A stretch of 64,000 nt of DNA from Magicicada septendecula (taxonomy: Eukaryota; Arthropoda; Insecta; Hemiptera; Cicadidae): the NCBI GenBank assembly GCA_034769895.1, contig CM068373.1, forward strand, positions 195,962,134 to 196,026,133. Direction: 5' to 3'. The translations under genes were made by a program, and so were the position numbers. The first letter of the stretch is position 1. Each line of letters begins with the position of its first letter. Shown piece after piece: positions 60,153 through 64,000 of this stretch. Under the pieces are notes generated by a model. The model worked only from the letters and a program-made list of their open reading frames with translations. It was not told the DNA's origin and searched no databases.

Positions 60153-61799
60153 TCATAACTGTTCATAGTTGTTGTTCACCTCACTCTGTCTCTCCTCACT
60201 GCGAGAATACATATTTCGATCAGTCTCCCTCGGGTAACGACTATTGTAAATTCGGGAATCATAATTTCGGCGTATAAAATTTGTTCGATAATTATTTGAA
60301 GTGTGGTTGCCCCTATAATTATTATTGTAATTATTATTATTATCATATCTCCGGTCATTCCGGTTATCGTTTCTGTAGTAATTTCTTCCACCTTCCCTAT
60401 CTTGGTATCTTGGAACATTTCTCTGGTCGTTCCTTTCTACTATGTGATTTCCATCACGGTTCTGTTCTTCCGGATATCTATTAGGGTAGCTGTCTCTTCT
60501 CATATTCCCTTCTTTAGCGCGATTGTCACAATTCATTTTCCTCTCATAATCAGTGAGTAACAAGGTCATCGCTTCTATAGTATTAGCTTGACTGGCAAAT
60601 TGTGCTAAGCTTACCGTTTCAGGAAAATGATGACTCAAAGCTTCCACCACATATCTGTCATCCATGGGTGGATCTAAATATCTTGCCCTGCAAACATGCG
60701 ATAAAAAATACGAGGTTGGTGTTTGTCCTATACTTGGTTTGTACCTACCATATAATATGGTGTCCCGCACCCTTGTCTGTATGGATCGCATCCAATATTT
60801 ATATTTATAGCTATCCACAAATTCCTGGTAGCTATTCAAGGTGTTTCTAACAGCATCCCACCAATAATCATTCATTTCATGGAACCCTTGATCTAACATT
60901 AGCTTAATTCTCTCCCATCTATTTTCCTTGGTACTATTAAAATATTCCTTCATTCTATTTAAAAACTCCAGAGGATTTTTTATATATCCTTTCATATGTG
61001 GCACCTCATGACTAATATTCTTGTCTTCTCGTATAACACATGTTTGATTACCATTTTGTTCTATTTCATTGACCCTTACTACTAATTGTCCCATGGTATC
61101 CTCTATTTTGGTATTATTGCTGTCCAACTGTTGTCCCATATATTGAATATTGCTCGTTACCTCCTGTTTGTGTTTTACCAATTCTCTCGTCAACTGTTCA
61201 ATGATTTCTTGTTTATTTTCTCCTAATTTCTCTTCCACTTCAAAAATTTTATTTATTACCTCTCCACGTAATTGAGTTAAATTTTCATCAGTTTTCTCAA
61301 CTTTCTGGTTAGTTTCTGTAATTCTATTCCTTATTTCTGTTTTATACTCATCTAACTGTTGTTTCAATTCCTCTTTATTTTTCTCACTCTTTTCCTTCAA
61401 TTGTCCTTTTAATTCCTCCTTATCTTCCCTCATTTGTTTCTTGAGTTCTTCAATACTTTGTTTTAATAAGTTTTCATTATCTAATTTCATTTGTTTCTTT
61501 AATGTTTCACTGTTACTATCCATTTTCTTGTTCATTTTTTCAATATCCTCCTTCATTTCCTGTTTGTTCTTGTCCATTTTTCCATTAATTTCCTCCTTCA
61601 TTTGTTTGACATTTTCGTTGGTTTTGTTATTCCCTTCCATTATAATTCTCATCATCTCCTGTAACTTATCGTCCATTGACTGGGTTGGTTTCTTTGGTTG
61701 GTCCCCTCGGGCATCCCTTACTATTATTTCCATTTCAGTTTCTTCCTCTTCAACACTATTACTCCTTAATTCATATCGTTGCTCTGGTTTGTTAGCCAT
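60153..61799 (-). CDS. gag: Unit 13 Gag-like protein, 548 aa
   Basis: Open from the first ATG (61799) to the late TGA (60153), giving one of the two longest gag products with an intact N-terminus (the other is unit 10). Private changes are KQSIEEL, NKIFEVE, IIEQLTR and IQYMGQQ in the coiled coil, and FLNRMKEY, YKYKYWMR and RDTILYG in the capsid-like part. The Asn run has only four residues. Clustered private changes suggest it has exchanged less with its neighbours. Confidence 0.9.
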   Translation of the reverse strand: MANKPEQRYELRSNSVEEEETEMEIIVRDARGDQPKKPTQSMDDKLQEMMRIIMEGNNKTNENVKQMKEEINGKMDKNKQEMKEDIEKMNKKMDSNSETLKKQMKLDNENLLKQSIEELKKQMREDKEELKGQLKEKSEKNKEELKQQLDEYKTEIRNRITETNQKVEKTDENLTQLRGEVINKIFEVEEKLGENKQEIIEQLTRELVKHKQEVTSNIQYMGQQLDSNNTKIEDTMGQLVVRVNEIEQNGNQTCVIREDKNISHEVPHMKGYIKNPLEFLNRMKEYFNSTKENRWERIKLMLDQGFHEMNDYWWDAVRNTLNSYQEFVDSYKYKYWMRSIQTRVRDTILYGRYKPSIGQTPTSYFLSHVCRARYLDPPMDDRYVVEALSHHFPETVSLAQFASQANTIEAMTLLLTDYERKMNCDNRAKEGNMRRDSYPNRYPEEQNRDGNHIVERNDQRNVPRYQDREGGRNYYRNDNRNDRRYDNNNNYNNNYRGNHTSNNYRTNFIRRNYDSRIYNSRYPRETDRNMYSRSEERQSEVNNNYEQL

Positions 61800-61926
61800 T
61801 TTACAATCTTTAACTTAATTTAAATTACAAGGAAAAAAATATTTATGCTAATTAAATTTAACAAAATTGTGTTATTTGGTTCTGGTTTAAAGAAAATCTT
61901 TGCTTTCACGTATGGGCGCCATTTCA

Positions 61927-63163
61927 TGTACTGTAAATAATTTCTGATATAATAATATTTAGTATTTGCACCACGTTGGATGCGTCATTTATGTGTTGTA
62001 ATTATTTATATGTATGGTAATTAAGAAATGCACCTACTGTTATTATGTTTTTGTTTTTATTTACCAGTACATGTAAAGAAACTCTTTCTTTCAGGGTTAA
62101 TGATTATTAAGTTATTTGATCGTATTTACGATTGTATCTATTATTTTCTTTTCTTTAAACCAAACCAGATTCAGTTAATATGTAGTATTTTGATAATTAA
62201 CCATGTAAGATATAAATAACATACTAATGTAACTTAACCGACTCTGAATTCTTCCAGCTGCCACGGGTTCACTTCTGGCTGTTGTTTACCTTTTTTCGAA
62301 AGCAATATTGGGCTCGGCAATCTGTTCCTTTACACAAATTTCTTATTGCTCTCACCGCTGAATGACGCTCTCCAGGACTACTGCAACACAGATGTCACCT
62401 CGGAACACTTAACTATCCTTTATGGCCACTTAAACTCTTGTTCAGTCCAAGGTTATCCTCTTCTGTCGTCGTTCTATCAAGGATATTGTTATATTTCTCG
62501 TATTATTATTTATTTATTAAATATTATAATCAAAACTCTAGTATCACAATTTAAATTCCTTTACTGAATTTTCTTTTCCTTGTTACATTAACTTGATGAT
62601 GTACAAATGTTATTTAATATAATTTAAGACTCTTCATGTAGTCACTATTAGATATATAATTAGACTCATAACGTTACTCTTAATGAATTTAATTTTATAC
62701 TAATAACGTTACTCTTAAAGCATTTAATTTTAGACTAATAAACATTTTCTTCCTCACTATAAAATACAACTTTTTAACAATTTACAAAATTGCCCCTATG
62801 ATAATTCCCTAATTTCTTTACATCTGTTTATCATATACCTATTAAAACATATATCATTTTTCTATTTCTTATTAAACATCTTTATTTTACCTGTAATATT
62901 CGTAATTCTATTGGTTATTTATTAAATTATAATTTTATTACTCTTTACTCATCTTATAATATTCATTCCAATTTTATATATTATTTTCTGAACATATAAC
63001 TAAATATGGTTTTATATCATATAGGAATCGACCTCTATGTTGACTGAGTAAGTCGATATTCCCAATGTTTTTTTGTTTACATTCAATACAAAATCTGCAT
63101 CCTTTCTCTTTTAAAATTTATTATCTCCCTATTATGTACTGTGTGCATTTTAACAGCAGTACA
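61927..63163 (-). mobile_element. LTR 13 (1237 bp)
   Basis: Termini are intact; the spacer between LTR and primer-binding site differs (CATTTCATGTACTG on the plus strand). Private changes include CTCTTGTTCAGTCC and GGTTATCC near 62437-62457. The primer-binding site is at 61904-61921. Confidence 0.75.
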
Positions 63164-64000
63164 TAATACCTTCCCTTATTTCATAATTTCAGATACAATT
63201 TTAGATGAAATTTTGAAATAACCAACATAGTCTAATCTTAACATTTAAACATCTGATTAATTAGGTATTTGTACCTCACAAAATTGTTTTAACAAATTAG
63301 TTTTTTCTTTTATTAATATTACAAATATGATTCCTTATTATCATGAATCATGATATATTAAATACTTATTGACAACTTAAAACAATGTTAATTAAACCAA
63401 CTGGTTTTACATCAAAATAATAAATAACAATTGTGCCTAATTTTATGGCTAAAAAACTCACAAACATGACTAAAACATTCTCTTTCTTTCGGAACTCACC
63501 TTCCAAATCCTGGTTGTACATTTCCTGTATTCTTTATTTCAGAATTCCTACTCCTTTACTTATATATGAAATTATCTCTTGTATTACTATTATATCTTCT
63601 TTCCTTCATAAAATCAATTATTTCCCAAGTTTAAATCTTACTTCTATAATCATTCTTGTGACATTCTTTATTAATTATACATTTTGGATCTGGTTTTATT
63701 TATTTATCTCTATTTATTTGTGAGTTTTCCCTCTAATATTTAATTTTCCTAAACCTCCCTAACATTGTACCTGGAATCGAATCGGTGGTGCTCTATCGGC
63801 TTACCAATACCGTCGTCCATTACATACTTTCTGAGATCAGAGGAACATCATCTCTGCCCAGTTAAATGATTGCTGGAATATTCTACAGTCAATCTTCATT
63901 AATAAACCTTGTAAGGTAGTCATCATGTGACCTTCAATAAAATAATTAATAATAATAATACTCTAGGGATTATTCACTGTACTTTAACTCAGATCATATT
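63164..64000 (-). other. Unit 14, partial 3' internal region
   Basis: The array continues off the right edge. This part repeats the unit 12 and 13 sequence, including the purine tract at 63169-63177 and the B-box-like site at about 63773-63783. No coding frame is supported. Confidence 0.7.

Larger units (their letters stand above)
1..64000 (-). repeat. Tandem array of a gag-only LTR retrotransposon (macrosatellite, 13 full units)
   Basis: The same block recurs head-to-tail across the whole window with spacings of 4904, 4726, 4813, 4815, 4904, 4811, 4816, 4817, 4809, about 4873, about 4883, 4885 and 4864 bases, measured on a conserved landmark first met at 513. No unit is inverted, truncated or interrupted, and no unique DNA appears at either edge, so the array extends beyond the window. 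Each unit consists of one LTR plus one internal region. Sharing of a single LTR between neighbours is what repeated LTR-LTR unequal crossover would produce. Units differ by scattered substitutions, small indels and a few diagnostic lesions, which argues against a simple assembly duplication. Confidence 0.95.

Noticed and set aside
1..64000. CRISPR array
   Set aside because: The repeat units are kilobases long and carry retrotransposon genes; there are no short regular repeats with unique spacers.
1..64000. Integrated DNA virus or intact retrovirus
   Set aside because: Only gag and a partial protease are present, with no polymerase, integrase, envelope or other viral genes recognised.

Overview
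The whole 64 kb window is one head-to-tail tandem array of a single repeat, about 4.7-4.9 kb long. There are thirteen complete units plus a partial unit at each edge, and no unique flanking sequence on either side. The DNA is very AT-rich, eukaryotic and full of simple sequence. Each unit reads on the minus strand as a gag-only, non-autonomous LTR retrotransposon. Reading the minus strand 5' to 3', a unit contains: an LTR of about 1.24 kb starting TGTACTG and ending CAGTACA; a tRNA-Lys-like primer-binding site; a leader of about 100 nt; a gag gene (about 520-550 codons: acidic/basic tip, long coiled coil, Ty3/Gypsy-type capsid-like region, Arg/Asn/Tyr-rich tail); a partial retropepsin-like protease in the -1 frame with a DTGA active site; about 1.3 kb of AT-rich sequence with no recognisable polymerase; and a short purine tract abutting the next LTR. 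Neighbouring units share one LTR, as expected from unequal recombination between LTRs. The capsid style resembles Ty3/Gypsy elements of arthropods, perhaps hemipterans, but the host cannot be named from the sequence alone.

Layout (unit = internal region plus the LTR at its right). Units 1-6 (1 to about 29.2 kb) alternate between two types, forming a dimeric higher-order repeat of about 9.63 kb. Type A (1, 3, 5) carries a TGA at gag codon 8. Type B (2, 4, 6) carries a 17-nt insertion in the 3' region. Units 7-9 (about 29.2-43.7 kb) are a homogeneous block C: full-length gag from the first ATG but with a 70-nt deletion near its 3' end. Units 10-13 (about 43.7-63.2 kb) are block D: no 70-nt deletion, and a protease frame that stays open through the flap region. 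Protease in units 1-9 is broken by one shared 1-nt deletion.

No unit has an uninterrupted gag plus protease. Nothing recognisable as reverse transcriptase, RNase H, integrase or envelope was seen, so any past mobility needed enzymes supplied in trans. Today the array looks like a retrotransposon-derived macrosatellite evolving by unequal exchange and conversion. No tRNA, rRNA, CRISPR or host gene was recognised. Lesion coordinates and boundaries were read by eye and may be off by a few bases.
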